Assembly (NCBI GenBank): GCA_018222765.1
Contig: JAAEZT010000002.1
Span: 1-46,100 of the forward strand
Length of the DNA: 46,100 bases
Direction: 5' to 3'
DNA from: a bacterium
Lineage (GTDB): Bacteria > Verrucomicrobiota > Verrucomicrobiia > Verrucomicrobiales > Akkermansiaceae
The notes under the pieces were generated by a model. That model did not search any database and had not been told where the DNA came from. It worked only from the letters and a program-made list of their open reading frames with translations. The translations under genes were made by a program, and so were the position numbers. Positions 33,213-43,084 of the stretch are shown here, piece by piece. Numbering within the stretch: the stretch's first letter is position 1; each line of letters starts with the position of its first letter.

Positions 33213-34568
33213 TTATACACTACCCAAAACACCGGTTGAATCACCGAAACTCTTCGCGCTCACCCCAAATTCATTGAGCATCCGCACATAAAGATTTGAA
33301 AGAGGAACTTCTCCACGAAGATCAACATGACGCCCAGGCGTCAATGCACCTCCGCCACCACCTCCCACGATGATCGGAAGATCATCGTGGTTATGACGAT
33401 TTCCATCCGCAATGCCGCTTCCGTATACGATCATGGAATTATCTAGAAGCGACTTCCCGTCGACATCCTCGGTATTCTTCATCTTCTCCAAAAAGTAAGC
33501 CAACTGCGTCAAATAATATTGATCAATCTTTTGGATCTTTTGGAGGTTATCCTTCTTGTCCTTATGGTGGGAAAGATTGTGATGGCCCTCGGATACGCCA
33601 ATCTCTTTGAAGTTTCGATTACTTCCGTCATGAGCCATCAGGAAAGTGGAAATCCGGGTCGAGTCAGTTTGGAAAGCGAGCACCATCATGTCCATCATGA
33701 GCTGCATATGCTCCGCGTAGTTCTTCGGCTTACCCTCGGGAGCAGCAACGCCAGGATCGATCGAAGTGAATGATTCAGCTTTCCCAATCCGACGTTCGAT
33801 CTCACGAACTCCCGTGAGATATTCATCAAGTTTGTGCTGATCATTACGCCCAAGGCGACGCTGCATTGCCTTGGCGTCATCGGAAATGAAATCGAGAATC
33901 GACTTCTGCGATCCCATTCGCCTCGCGAGACTCTTCTTTCGCTCGTCCGCTGATCCGGCTCCAAACAAGCGCTCAAAAACAAGCCGCGGATTTCCTTCCG
34001 GAGTCATCGGCTGGGAATCGGATCGCCAGGAAAGATTAAATTGATAAGCACAAGAATAACCGGAGTCACATTTTCCTGATTTGCGGACGCCATCGCAAGT
34101 GAGTTCCAGAGAGGGAAGCCTCGTTTGATCCTCGGCAGCCCGGGCCGCGATTTGGTCCACGGAGACTCCAACTTTGATGTCCGCACCCGAAGTTTTCTTG
34201 GCCCGCTGGCCGGTCAGAAATGTCGCATTACTCCGTGCGTGATCACCCGCGCCATCCGGTCCCGCCTTGGCATGTTGGTGGGCAAATCCGGTGTAAACCT
34301 GAAACTGGTCTTTCAGCCCCTCAAGCGGTGCCATCGACTTTCCGAGCTTATAGTTAGCTCCCGTGCCAGACGGACGCCAGTGCTCCAAATTCACGCCATT
34401 TGGAATATACAAATATGCCATACGTAGCGGGCTCCCTGCCGCCGTCGTTGCCACCCTCGAAGCCGTCGCAGCCATCAAGGGGCGCATAGATTCCAAAGCC
34501 GGCAAGGTCACGGCCGCTCCCAGACCGCGTAAAAATCCGCGGCGATTGATACCCGATGGGCTCTTCAT
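33213..34568 (-). CDS. DUF1552 secreted protein with Tat signal
   Basis: The 451-residue product starts with a twin-arginine signal (NRRGFLRGLGAAVTLPALES, R9/R10), typical of exported folded proteins. The rest matches the DUF1552 layout: LRMAYLYIPNGVNLEHW, YTGFAHQHAKAGPDGAGDHAR, SVDQIAARAA, DEYLTGVREIERRI, STFLMAHDGSNRN and NSMIVYGSGIADGNRHNHDDLPI. The repeated H and D residues and the sequence of conserved blocks resemble sulfatase-like DUF1501 relatives, which are also Tat-exported; catalytic activity is not established. It is almost always next to a DUF1592-type cytochrome protein, as here (upstream, 178 bases away), so the two probably act together. Confidence 0.88.
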   Translation of the reverse strand: MKSPSGINRRGFLRGLGAAVTLPALESMRPLMAATASRVATTAAGSPLRMAYLYIPNGVNLEHWRPSGTGANYKLGKSMAPLEGLKDQFQVYTGFAHQHAKAGPDGAGDHARSNATFLTGQRAKKTSGADIKVGVSVDQIAARAAEDQTRLPSLELTCDGVRKSGKCDSGYSCAYQFNLSWRSDSQPMTPEGNPRLVFERLFGAGSADERKKSLARRMGSQKSILDFISDDAKAMQRRLGRNDQHKLDEYLTGVREIERRIGKAESFTSIDPGVAAPEGKPKNYAEHMQLMMDMMVLAFQTDSTRISTFLMAHDGSNRNFKEIGVSEGHHNLSHHKDKKDNLQKIQKIDQYYLTQLAYFLEKMKNTEDVDGKSLLDNSMIVYGSGIADGNRHNHDDLPIIVGGGGGGALTPGRHVDLRGEVPLSNLYVRMLNEFGVSAKSFGDSTGVLGSV

Positions 34569-34644
34569 GTGGAAATAATACGATAAATCTCGAAATTATC
34601 TCGCATAAAATTACCGACTTAGAATCCAATCAGCTTCTCAAGAG

Positions 34645-34664
34645 CCCGAAAGATCCTTTCCGGG
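34645..34664. repeat. Inverted repeat between the DUF1592 and DUF1552 genes
   Basis: CCCGAAAG and CTTTCCGGG pair with one bulged base across a 3-base loop, within the 178-base spacer. No T-tract follows on the minus strand. It may be a processing or mRNA-stabilising hairpin that lets the two genes differ in expression. Confidence 0.3.
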
Positions 34665-34746
34665 AAATACTCCTCTGGCAGCCCAACCCCTGACGGCTGA
34701 GAGATAGACTAATATATTTCAGCAAGCCCCCAACTTCTCGAGCAAA

Positions 34747-37065
34747 TCAATCCCCACGGCGTTTTTGGAAAGGAGCACTCGTAATCACGCCCACCACTAG
34801 TTCTTTGAGACTGCCATTTTTATCATGCAATCTCTTCACCAGGGCATCAATGGTTACCGCATCAAAATACTCCGGCCCGCGACCAATGGCGTAAGTCAGT
34901 AGCTTCTCACTAAGACAGCGATAAAAATCATCCCTCCTTTCATCGGCCAGAATCGACTTGAGTGTGGTCACATTGGAAAATTTCTCTCCCGTCACCAACT
35001 GCCCTCCGGAATCAATCTTCACCCCTTTCTCATCCGAGCGAAACTGACCGAGCGCATTGAAGTTTTCCAATCCCAAGCCAATCGGATCCATGCGCGCATG
35101 GCACCCCGCGCAGATCGGCTTCTCGCGATGCACTTCCATCATCTGCCGCATCGTCATCGACTTCTCGGATTTGTGAGTAATCTCCTCCAATTCGGGAACA
35201 TTCGGCGGCGCAGGAGGTGCGGGCGTCCCCAGAAGATTATCGAGCACAAACAATCCCCTCTTCACCGGAGAGGTCCGCGTGGGATTCGATGTCACCACCA
35301 GAAATGTTCCCTGCGTTAAAATCCCCCCCCTTTCTGGGTGCTCGGTGAGGTCGACCAGTTGATGCTCTTCTCCAACAACGCCATTCACTCCGTAAAACTT
35401 CGCGAGACGCGAGTTCAGAAAACTGTATTTCGCCGAGATCAGCTCTTCCGCTGGACGATCATTTTTAAGCACGAACTCAAAGAACATCTCGGTCTCTGTT
35501 TTCATGTCTTTCTTCACTCGACCATTGAATACTTTTGTCGCTTCCAACTGGCTCGTCGTGTTTAAAATCCGCCGCGGATCTATCGCAAATTCCTCGATAT
35601 CCCGAGACTGCAGCCATTGTCCGACAAAATTCTCCACGAAACGCCGCGAACGAGAATCCTCGAGCATCCGGTCAACCTGAGACCTTAGGTTTTTACGAAG
35701 CTCTTTCTTATAAGCCAAACTCAGCAACTCATCATCGGGCACCGAACTCCATAAAAAGAACGAAAGTCTCGCCGCCAGCGCATACTCATCAAGCAGGACT
35801 ACCTTGTCTTTGTTGTTCGGCTCGGGCTGAATCTCAGCGCGAAATAGAAATCGCGGGGAAGCCAATACTGCCGTCATGGCATGCTTGATGCCGTCTTCAA
35901 AAGTCCGTCCGGGAGAACCATCGACTTTCATCGCCATCTTCACCAAGCGAGCCACCGTTCCACTATCGAGTGGCCGCCGGAAAGCCCGGCTCACGAAGCT
36001 CCTCATAATCTTGCGGGCATACAATTCACGATCCCGCATCTCCTTCGGAGCCGGACCATCCACCATAATCATTTTATAGCCCTTCGGAGGCTCTTTGAAA
36101 CTTCCATCCAGGGGACCCTTGATTCTCACTACCTTGACGACCAAACCTTGCTCCCCCTGATTCTCGCCAGGAGGTTTTTTGGCAATCAATTTCACCTCGA
36201 GATGATTTCCTCCCTTCTTCAATTTCGTCTTCGAGCTCAAACGAATATAATCCCGCTGATCCCAACCCAAGGCCCGTTGGGCAACCTTTTTCCCATTAAT
36301 AAAGAACTCGAGGTAGGCGCTCTGATCCGTCGCCTCATCCGCACCGCGAATCGCAAAATCGAAATTCACATCGTAATACCCCTGCGCCGGAGCTGAGATC
36401 TCCGCCTCCGATGAGGGGGATGTTTTAAAAGGCAACCAACTTCCGCGTTGCTTGCCATCATCAACCAAGCGGAATTGGCTCCCCTCCACTTCTCGCACCG
36501 GCATCGCGGTGGCCGCTCCTCTTGGAAGAGCCATCTCTACGATGCTTGATGCCGCCTCGATATACTTCTCCATGTGCAGAGGAGAGATCGTCAACACTTC
36601 GCCAATCGTATCGAAACCATACCCGGTATCATCCGCCGGAAAATTATCCCAGGTGGCATACTCCACTCCGAGGAGATCTTTAATGGCGTAATAGTATTCT
36701 GTGCGATTCAGCCGCCGAATGGTAACCCGCCCCGGATCCGGATTTTTCGGGTCCAATTTAAAAACCTCTCTCTCAATCCAAGTGAGCAATTGCTTCTTCT
36801 CCTCAACTTCCAGCTGATCCTTTTCGGAAGGCGGCATGATTTGCGAACGCACATTGCGCCAAATCGCCATCCAATGATCCACATCGTTGAGGTGTTTAGT
36901 GAGATCCTTGAATTCATCCATCGAGAACTCCCCCTTCGCTTTTCCGTCGCCGTGACAATCAATACAATAGGCATCCAGCAAAGGTTCAATCTCCTCTTCA
37001 AAACTCACCTTAGCACCGGCCCACGCCATGCCAGTTGCCAGAAAGAAGCATCTCAGAAATCTCAT
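34747..37065 (-). CDS. PSCyt1/DUF1587/1595/1592/1588/1585 cytochrome-like protein
   Basis: The 772-residue product has a signal peptide (MRFLRCFFLATGMAWAGA) followed by a planctomycete cytochrome C (PSCyt1) heme motif CIDCH at residues 34-38. DUF1587 follows (RRLNRTEYYYAIKDLLGVEY), then a carbohydrate-binding-like beta region, DUF1595 (IMRSFVSRAFRRPL), DUF1592 (YALAARLSFFLWSSVPDDELL), DUF1588 (RGGILTQGTFLVVTSNPTRTSPV with a second CAGCH) and DUF1585 at the C-terminus. This is the standard order in Planctomycetes and Verrucomicrobia. The role is unproven; a periplasmic redox function on a polymer substrate is often assumed. I chose the ATG at 37065 because it begins the signal peptide. It precedes the DUF1552 gene. 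Confidence 0.9.
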   Translation of the reverse strand: MRFLRCFFLATGMAWAGAKVSFEEEIEPLLDAYCIDCHGDGKAKGEFSMDEFKDLTKHLNDVDHWMAIWRNVRSQIMPPSEKDQLEVEEKKQLLTWIEREVFKLDPKNPDPGRVTIRRLNRTEYYYAIKDLLGVEYATWDNFPADDTGYGFDTIGEVLTISPLHMEKYIEAASSIVEMALPRGAATAMPVREVEGSQFRLVDDGKQRGSWLPFKTSPSSEAEISAPAQGYYDVNFDFAIRGADEATDQSAYLEFFINGKKVAQRALGWDQRDYIRLSSKTKLKKGGNHLEVKLIAKKPPGENQGEQGLVVKVVRIKGPLDGSFKEPPKGYKMIMVDGPAPKEMRDRELYARKIMRSFVSRAFRRPLDSGTVARLVKMAMKVDGSPGRTFEDGIKHAMTAVLASPRFLFRAEIQPEPNNKDKVVLLDEYALAARLSFFLWSSVPDDELLSLAYKKELRKNLRSQVDRMLEDSRSRRFVENFVGQWLQSRDIEEFAIDPRRILNTTSQLEATKVFNGRVKKDMKTETEMFFEFVLKNDRPAEELISAKYSFLNSRLAKFYGVNGVVGEEHQLVDLTEHPERGGILTQGTFLVVTSNPTRTSPVKRGLFVLDNLLGTPAPPAPPNVPELEEITHKSEKSMTMRQMMEVHREKPICAGCHARMDPIGLGLENFNALGQFRSDEKGVKIDSGGQLVTGEKFSNVTTLKSILADERRDDFYRCLSEKLLTYAIGRGPEYFDAVTIDALVKRLHDKNGSLKELVVGVITSAPFQKRRGD

Positions 37066-37146
37066 GCGCCTTCTTTTACGCCGGAAGATACAGAATTCTA
37101 ATTGATATTTCATTTTTCGTGAAATTTGCCCTATCCTCCCCAGCAC

Positions 37147-38763
37147 ATGTCCGACTTCCTCGTTATCGGCTCCGGCATCGCCGGGCTCTCATTCGCCATC
37201 AAAGCAGCCGAACACGGAACAGTCACGGTCATCACGAAAGGTAAGCTACTGGAGTCCAATACCGCATGGGCTCAGGGAGGGATCTCAGCCGTCCTACCGC
37301 CCGAACTCCGCGATCCCGCCGACGATTGCGCAAAACACGTCGCCGACACCCTTGATGCCGGCGCCGGACTCTGCCACGAAGATACTGTGCGTATCGTCGT
37401 CGAGGAAGCCGCTGAAACGATCGAGGAACTCGTCGATTGGGGCACTGATTTCGATCACGATGAAAAAGACCCCTCCCGATTTTCCCTCGGAAAAGAAGGA
37501 GGACATTCACACCGACGCATCCTTCACGCTAAAGACACCACCGGACGCGAAATTGCCACCTCGCTCGTCGAGACTGCCCACAAAACTGCAAACATCACCA
37601 TTCTCGAAAACCACTACGCCATTGATCTCATCACCACCGGCAAGCTTGGCTCTGTAACCGATGACCGCATCCTCGGGGCCTACGTTCTCGAAATCGAGAC
37701 CGACGAAGTCAAGACCATCACCTCGCCTCGCGTTATTCTCGCCACCGGTGGTTGCGGAAAAACCTACCTCTATACCACCAATCCGGATTCCTCAACTGGC
37801 GATGGACTCGCCATGAGCTGGCGCGCCGGGGCATCCATTGCCAATATGGAATTCATTCAATTCCATCCCACTTGTTTCTACAACCCGGCTGCCTCTGGCC
37901 CAGAAGCGCGTTCCTTCCTCGTCTCCGAAGCCGTGCGCGGCGAGGGTGCCATTCTCGTCAACGACGAAGGTATCGAGTTTATCAAAGAACATGACCGGCG
38001 CGGATCACTTGCCCCCCGCGATATCGTCGCCCGCGCCATCGACACCGAAATCAAACGGACCGGCGCACCCTGCGTCTTCCTCGACGTCTCCCCACTCGGC
38101 GATCACTTCACCGAACGCTTCCCATTCATCCACGAAACTCTCCTTTCTTACGGACATAACGCTCTGGAGAAACCCATCCCGGTCGTCCCCGCCGCGCACT
38201 ACCAATGCGGCGGCGTCGTGACCGACATGAATGCCAAAACCACCATTCGCGGTCTCTATGCCGTCGGCGAAGTCGCATTCACTGGTCTGCACGGAGCCAA
38301 CCGACTCGCTTCTAACAGCCTACTTGAAGGCAACGTCATGGCCCGGCGGGCTCTCGCCGAAATCATGCGCCTCTACCCACCCGGAAAAGAGATCCCCGAC
38401 GCACCCGAAATTCCGATATGGGAAAGTGGCAACGCCGCCCCACCCGATGAGCTAGTCAATATCTACCACGCCTGGGACGAGCTCCGCCGTACTATGCAGG
38501 ACTACGTTTCCATCGTCCGCACCGACAACCGCCTGCGTCGCGCCGCCTATCGCTTGAAAAACCTCCGCCGCGAAGTGAAGGAATTCTACTGGGGCCACAA
38601 CGTGACACCCGATATTCTCGAGCTCCGCAACCTTGTTGCCACCGCCTCCATCATCATCGACTCCGCCCAACTCCGGAAAGAGTCACGCGGGTCCCACCAC
38701 ACCCTCGACTACCCAAACACCGAATCACGCTTCGAGAGCGACACCGTCCTACGGAGATTCTGA
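37147..38763 (+). CDS. nadB: L-aspartate oxidase
   Basis: The 538-residue flavoprotein shows the FAD motif (FLVIGSGIAGLSFAIKAAE, residues 4-22), an SNTAWAQGGISAV loop, HRRILHAKDTTGREI, an ATGGCGKTYLYTTNP block, AHYQCGGVVTDMNAKT and HGANRLASNSLLEGNVMARRA (near 381). The last two are diagnostic for NadB and succinate dehydrogenase-type flavoproteins; absence of the SdhA C-terminal cap and the context of a lone gene favour NadB. It oxidises aspartate to iminoaspartate, the first step of de novo NAD synthesis with NadA. nadA and nadC are not in the window. The ATG at 37147 precedes the FAD motif directly. Confidence 0.92.
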   Translation: MSDFLVIGSGIAGLSFAIKAAEHGTVTVITKGKLLESNTAWAQGGISAVLPPELRDPADDCAKHVADTLDAGAGLCHEDTVRIVVEEAAETIEELVDWGTDFDHDEKDPSRFSLGKEGGHSHRRILHAKDTTGREIATSLVETAHKTANITILENHYAIDLITTGKLGSVTDDRILGAYVLEIETDEVKTITSPRVILATGGCGKTYLYTTNPDSSTGDGLAMSWRAGASIANMEFIQFHPTCFYNPAASGPEARSFLVSEAVRGEGAILVNDEGIEFIKEHDRRGSLAPRDIVARAIDTEIKRTGAPCVFLDVSPLGDHFTERFPFIHETLLSYGHNALEKPIPVVPAAHYQCGGVVTDMNAKTTIRGLYAVGEVAFTGLHGANRLASNSLLEGNVMARRALAEIMRLYPPGKEIPDAPEIPIWESGNAAPPDELVNIYHAWDELRRTMQDYVSIVRTDNRLRRAAYRLKNLRREVKEFYWGHNVTPDILELRNLVATASIIIDSAQLRKESRGSHHTLDYPNTESRFESDTVLRRF

Positions 38764-39022
38764 GAAGAGCGCCCAAAGCCTCTCCTTAAACCACATTCAC
38801 CCCATCGGGAGCAAACCGTTATTCGTCACGGCAGTGATGAACAGCCTCCCATATGTATGCCATAGTCCCCCACAACTAAGGTTTTCCGGACAAGTTTTTT
38901 CAACACCTTCTCCTCTTTTGATGGAAGTATTTTTTACCCCAAAAAATTAGCATTCTCTCGACCTTGTCCCACAGGTGACTCAAGCTCCCGCCCAAGATCG
39001 ACGACCTTCCCAACGACCAACC

Positions 39023-39832
39023 ATGAAAGCGCTCATTCTCACCGGCGGGAAATCCTCCCGCATGGGAACCGACAAATCCCAGCTGGAAATCGGCGGTGTC
39101 ACCTTGCTTGAACGGACGATTGGCCTCATCAAGCCCCTCACCGAAAACATCTACATCTCGGTCGCCCACGATGATGCCGAGCAGTATCCCCTCCCCACGA
39201 TCAAAGATCTTGAACCCTCTCCCGGTCCCCTAGGCGGCCTTCAGGCAGCCTTCACTCATGACCCGGATTCAGCCTGGCTCCTGATCGCCTGCGATCTTCC
39301 AAAACTTTCCCCGGAAGACCTGTCGCAACTCTTTGAAAACAAAGGAAAAGACGTCACCTGCTTTCTGAATCCCCTCGATGACCACCCGGAGCCGCTCTGT
39401 GCCATCTATGCTCCCTCGGCATCCACGACTCTCAATAAAATCATCTCGGAAAACCGTCGCTGTGCCCGAAGGTTCATTCGCTCTCTCGATCGCGTGGAAC
39501 TCAGGCTCCCGGAGCCCCAGGCGCTCCTCAACCTCAACCGACCCGAGCTCCTCACTGAACTGCAACTTTTGAACCAACACGGGAGCAAGAAAAAAACCAT
39601 CACCATCGAGTATTTTGCCAAGCTTTCCCAGGAAGCCAAAACCATCCGCGAGGACCTCACTACCACCGCAGCCACTCTGGCAGGCCTCTGGGAAGAAGTT
39701 CGCCTGCGCCACCACTTCTCTCTCGACTTGCCCCACATCAAGGCGGCCGTCGACAACGAATTCTCAGACTGGGAAACGCCGCTCAAAAATTATGATACCA
39801 TCGCCTTCATGCCTCCCTTCGCTGGTGGGTAA
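39023..39832 (+). CDS. MobA-MoaD fusion: Mo-cofactor guanylyltransferase with sulfur carrier domain
   Basis: Residues 1 to about 185 of this 269-residue protein are a MobA-type nucleotidyltransferase: LILTGGKSSRMGTDKSQLEI (GTP loop), GPLGGLQAAF, and WLLIACDLPKL with the metal-binding Asp. Residues about 190-269 are a MoaD/ThiS-like ubiquitin-fold domain (KTITIEYFAKLSQEAKT) that ends with PPFAGG. The C-terminal GG is required because MoaD is thiocarboxylated on its last glycine; in this fusion that end is free. MobA attaches GMP to molybdopterin, and MoaD supplies sulfur to make molybdopterin with MoaE, encoded right after it (8-base overlap). The start ATG 39023 is chosen over GTG 38975 since it begins the nucleotidyltransferase strand. 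Confidence 0.85.
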   Translation: MKALILTGGKSSRMGTDKSQLEIGGVTLLERTIGLIKPLTENIYISVAHDDAEQYPLPTIKDLEPSPGPLGGLQAAFTHDPDSAWLLIACDLPKLSPEDLSQLFENKGKDVTCFLNPLDDHPEPLCAIYAPSASTTLNKIISENRRCARRFIRSLDRVELRLPEPQALLNLNRPELLTELQLLNQHGSKKKTITIEYFAKLSQEAKTIREDLTTTAATLAGLWEEVRLRHHFSLDLPHIKAAVDNEFSDWETPLKNYDTIAFMPPFAGG

Positions 39833-40268
39833 ATTCTCCATCCAGGAAAGCACCATTGACCTGACAGCCCTGAGAAAGGAAATGGAGGACCCCACCTGCG
39901 GAGCCATCGTTTCCTTCGAGGGACTAGTGCGGAATCACCATGAAGGCAGGGATGTTACCGCTCTCAAGTATACCCACCACCCTCTCATGGCCGAAAAAGA
40001 GGGGCAAAAGATCCTCGAAAAAACGCTCGAAAAATTCCCCATCACCCACGCTCTGGCAGTCCATCGGGTCGGTGAGCTGGAGATCGGCGACATCGCCGTT
40101 GTCACCTTGATCGCCTCCGCTCATCGCGAAGCCGCTTTTGAGGCGAACCGCTACCTCATCGACCTCATCAAACATCAAGTCCCCATCTGGAAATTCGAGA
40201 CTTATGCCAACGGTGAGCAGGAGTGGACGGCACCTTGCCAAGGCTGCCAAAACTCATCCAATCACTGA
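39825..40268 (+). CDS. moaE: Molybdopterin synthase catalytic subunit
   Basis: The 147-residue product matches MoaE in length and motifs: GAIVSFEGLVRNHHEGRDVTALKY near the N-terminus, AVHRVGELEIGDIAVVTLIASAHREAAFEANRYLIDLIK, then VPIWKFETYANGEQEW with the conserved lysine pair. It transfers sulfur from the MoaD thiocarboxylate to precursor Z to make molybdopterin. The start is a GTG at 39825 overlapping the stop of the MobA-MoaD gene by 8 bases, which implies translational coupling; an ATG at 39792 would add residues absent from the family. Because its partner MoaD is fused to MobA, the complex must accommodate the extra domain. Confidence 0.9.
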   Translation: MGKFSIQESTIDLTALRKEMEDPTCGAIVSFEGLVRNHHEGRDVTALKYTHHPLMAEKEGQKILEKTLEKFPITHALAVHRVGELEIGDIAVVTLIASAHREAAFEANRYLIDLIKHQVPIWKFETYANGEQEWTAPCQGCQNSSNH

Positions 40269-40436
40269 TCGCGACGTAGTTCAGTCCTAACGACAAAGAT
40301 CCTTGGGGGAAAATAACGATCAGTGATAAATCAACGCTGTCTATTTTGAGACGGCCGAACCAGCCCGGACTCCCCTAAAAACCGCCGCTTGGCCACCTCG
40401 AAGGGGCACTCATACGCCTTAATCGTCACGACCTCC

Positions 40437-41621
40437 TTACTCAATCGCTGCAAACTTACGGGCGACGACTTCAATGGCTAGAGTCTCAAGTTGCTCGTCT
40501 TCGAGCTTCTCAATGGCTTCGATGGAGAAACCTTGGGCAACGAGATTTCGGGCTGACTTGGAGTCGATACCGCGAGCCTGAAGATAAAAGATTTCTTCGT
40601 CACTCACACGAGCGCTGGTGCTTCCGTGGGAGCACTTGACGTCGTCGGCATTGATCTCGAGTCCAGGCATGGAGTTGGCCTCGCACTCGTTGGTCATCAT
40701 GAGATTACGACAAGTTTGATAGGCGTCGGTGCCATGCGCCCCGTCATCGACGAAGATCAGACCGGAGAAGATGGTCTTGGCCTTTCCAAAGAGCGTATTT
40801 TTGAACAAAAGATCCGAGTGAGTATCGCGAGCTCCGTGATGCTGAAAAGTGCGCTGATCATATTCCTGACCAGTAGTCGGGACTGCGACGGAAAGAATCT
40901 CGGAGCGGGCGTCCATCCCATCAACCGTGGAATAGGTTTCTTCGCGAACCCACTTGGCTCCGGTGTGAATGACTGCTTGCTTGGCATGAGCCAAAGCCTC
41001 GAGCCGGGAATCAGCCAGGCGGATAAGTTTACTGTTCGCATTGAGCTCCTGGGTGACGAGATAAGTCACTTTGGTCTTTTCGCCAGCTATGAGGTCAGCA
41101 CCGCAAAGAACGGTGGTTGCATCGAGATCGTTAGCAGAGATAAAGCGCTCCACGACGCGAACCTTGGCTCCATCGTCAGCGATGATGACGACGGTCGGAG
41201 TGAGAAGCCCTTCTCCGGAAACGAGGTGGATGATTTCGATGTCAGCACCGGAATCGGTCTTGATGACAATGCCGTGCGAGGACTGGGCCCGATGCAGAGC
41301 GGAAAGCTTAGGCGAGCCCAAACGAGATTCGGTTTGCGGGAGAAGTTCTGGAGCATCAGCCAGCAGCTGAACCGAATCTGCCGACCCGGAAACGAGTTCG
41401 GCATTATGGAAAACAAAGCGCTGCGCTCCTTCGAGCGCTTCGGGGAGATCTATCCCAACTCCAGCGCCCACAGGTTCCAGCCCGGAAAGGTTCGCTTCCT
41501 TCCAGGAACCAAAACGCCAGTTTTCCTCGTTACGAGCCGGCCAATCGAGGGACTCGTATTTTGCAAGAGCTTCGGCGCGAATTGCCTCAAGAGCAGATGG
41601 TGGTATCATCGTAGCGGACAT
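40437..41621 (-). CDS. sufD: Fe-S cluster assembly protein SufD
   Basis: The 394-residue protein has the SufB/SufD beta-helix core. Diagnostic segments are QRFVFHNAELV, EEIFYLQARGIDSKSARNLVAQGF near the C-terminus, and EANSMPGLEINADDVKCSHGSTSA just before it. SufD pairs with SufB in the SufBC2D scaffold that builds Fe-S clusters. It lies 30 bases after sufB in the same minus-strand operon and is the last visible gene of that operon. SufS and SufE are not in the window. The ATG at 41621 (MSATMIPPSALEAIRAEA) is the only good start. Confidence 0.92.
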   Translation of the reverse strand: MSATMIPPSALEAIRAEALAKYESLDWPARNEENWRFGSWKEANLSGLEPVGAGVGIDLPEALEGAQRFVFHNAELVSGSADSVQLLADAPELLPQTESRLGSPKLSALHRAQSSHGIVIKTDSGADIEIIHLVSGEGLLTPTVVIIADDGAKVRVVERFISANDLDATTVLCGADLIAGEKTKVTYLVTQELNANSKLIRLADSRLEALAHAKQAVIHTGAKWVREETYSTVDGMDARSEILSVAVPTTGQEYDQRTFQHHGARDTHSDLLFKNTLFGKAKTIFSGLIFVDDGAHGTDAYQTCRNLMMTNECEANSMPGLEINADDVKCSHGSTSARVSDEEIFYLQARGIDSKSARNLVAQGFSIEAIEKLEDEQLETLAIEVVARKFAAIE

Positions 41622-41651
41622 TAAATAGAAAGTGTTCTTTAAAAATTTGGC

Positions 41652-43073
41652 CTAACCGACCGAGCCTTCCATCTCGAGATCGATGAGGCGTTTGAGTTCG
41701 ACGGAATACTCCATCGGGAATTCCTGCACGAGGTCATTGATGAATCCGTTCACCGCCAGAGACATCGCCTGGGCCTCGTTCAAGCCACGCTGCTGCATGT
41801 AGAAGAGCATTTCCTTACTAACTTGACTCACACTCGCTTCGTGCTGAGTGACGTGTTGGTTTCCCTTCACCGTAATCGCGGGATAGGTATCAGTGCGGCT
41901 CTTGGGATTAATCAGCAGAGCATCACACTCGGTGTTATTCTTGCAGCCTTTGAGGTGCTTGGGAATGTGGACCTGCCCACGATATGTCGAACGACCTTCG
42001 CCCACCGAGATCGATTTGGAAACCACGTTCGAAGTCGTGTTATCAGCAGCGTGAATCATTTTTGCACCCGTGTCCTGATGCTGGTTATCGTTTGCGAGAG
42101 CGATGGATATAACTTCTCCGCGAGCCCGCTCCCCTTTCATTACCACACCAGGGTATTTCATGGTAAGACGTGAACCGATGTTGCAATCGATCCAGCGAAT
42201 CTCAGCATCTTCGTGTGCGAGACCACGCTTGGTCACGAGGTTATAAACGTTCGACGACCAATTCTGCACGGTGACGTATTGAATCTTGGCACCCTTCATC
42301 GCGACTAGTTCCACGACTGCGGAGTGCAGCGTGGCTGTCTCGAATTTAGGAGCGGTGCAGCCTTCCATATACATCACTTCCGATCCTTCGTCGGCGATGA
42401 TGAGCGTGCGCTCAAACTGGCCGAAGTTTTCGGAATTGATCCGGAAGTAAGCCTGCAGCGGGTGTTTCACCTTAACCCCCTTGGGGATGTAGATGAACGA
42501 ACCACCGGACATCACAGCGGAATTGAGCGCTGAGAATTTGTTGTCGCCGGTCGGGATGACCTTGCCAAACCAGGGGCGGAAAATTTCCTCGTGCTCTTTG
42601 AGTCCCTCAGAACAAGTCACGAAGATGACCCCTTCTTCAGCGAGCGCTTCCTTCACATTGGAATATGCTGCTTCCGAATCATACTGGGCCTCCACTCCGG
42701 CGAGGAACGCGCGCTCCTGCTCGGGCACTCCAAGCCGGTCGAAGGTTTCGAGAACCTCGGGAGGAACTTCGTCCCAAGAACGCTTGGGCTTGGCACCATC
42801 CGAGAGATAATAACGAATACCATCGAAATCAATGTTGTTAAGATCCTCGGTCGCCCAGTTGGTGGGCATGGGCTTGGATTCAAAAACCTCTAAAGCGCGG
42901 TGCCGAAAGTCATTCACCCACTGGGGCTCGTCCTTCACCTTGGAGATATAATCAATGGTATCTTTGGTAAGACCGTATCCGGCATCAAACTTGTGTTTCT
43001 CAGGGAAGGAGAAGTTTCCGATGTCATCCTTTTCGAGGGCGACCTGCTGGACGGTAGCGGTTTCTGAAGTCAT
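41652..43073 (-). CDS. sufB: Fe-S cluster assembly protein SufB
   Basis: The 473-residue product is full-length. Key segments are [75 protein letters not shown] and [18 protein letters not shown], which holds the conserved cysteine region implicated in nascent cluster binding. The C-terminal [20 protein letters not shown] is diagnostic for SufB. It accepts sulfur and iron on the SufBCD scaffold. It follows sufC by 11 bases. The gene order fur-sufC-sufB-sufD differs from the common sufB-sufC-sufD. Confidence 0.95.
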   Translation of the reverse strand: MTSETATVQQVALEKDDIGNFSFPEKHKFDAGYGLTKDTIDYISKVKDEPQWVNDFRHRALEVFESKPMPTNWATEDLNNIDFDGIRYYLSDGAKPKRSWDEVPPEVLETFDRLGVPEQERAFLAGVEAQYDSEAAYSNVKEALAEEGVIFVTCSEGLKEHEEIFRPWFGKVIPTGDNKFSALNSAVMSGGSFIYIPKGVKVKHPLQAYFRINSENFGQFERTLIIADEGSEVMYMEGCTAPKFETATLHSAVVELVAMKGAKIQYVTVQNWSSNVYNLVTKRGLAHEDAEIRWIDCNIGSRLTMKYPGVVMKGERARGEVISIALANDNQHQDTGAKMIHAADNTTSNVVSKSISVGEGRSTYRGQVHIPKHLKGCKNNTECDALLINPKSRTDTYPAITVKGNQHVTQHEASVSQVSKEMLFYMQQRGLNEAQAMSLAVNGFINDLVQEFPMEYSVELKRLIDLEMEGSVG

Positions 43074-43084
43074 GACAAAATAGA

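Noticed and set aside
40338-40436. 32-codon frame starting GTG right after the sufD stop with an adjacent GGAGG
   Set aside because: The spacing from GGAGG to GTG is only 2 bases, the product is unrecognised and very short.
40626-41624. 332-codon plus-strand open frame antisense to sufD
   Set aside because: It is the mirror of a well-recognised sufD gene; its product has no recognisable motif.
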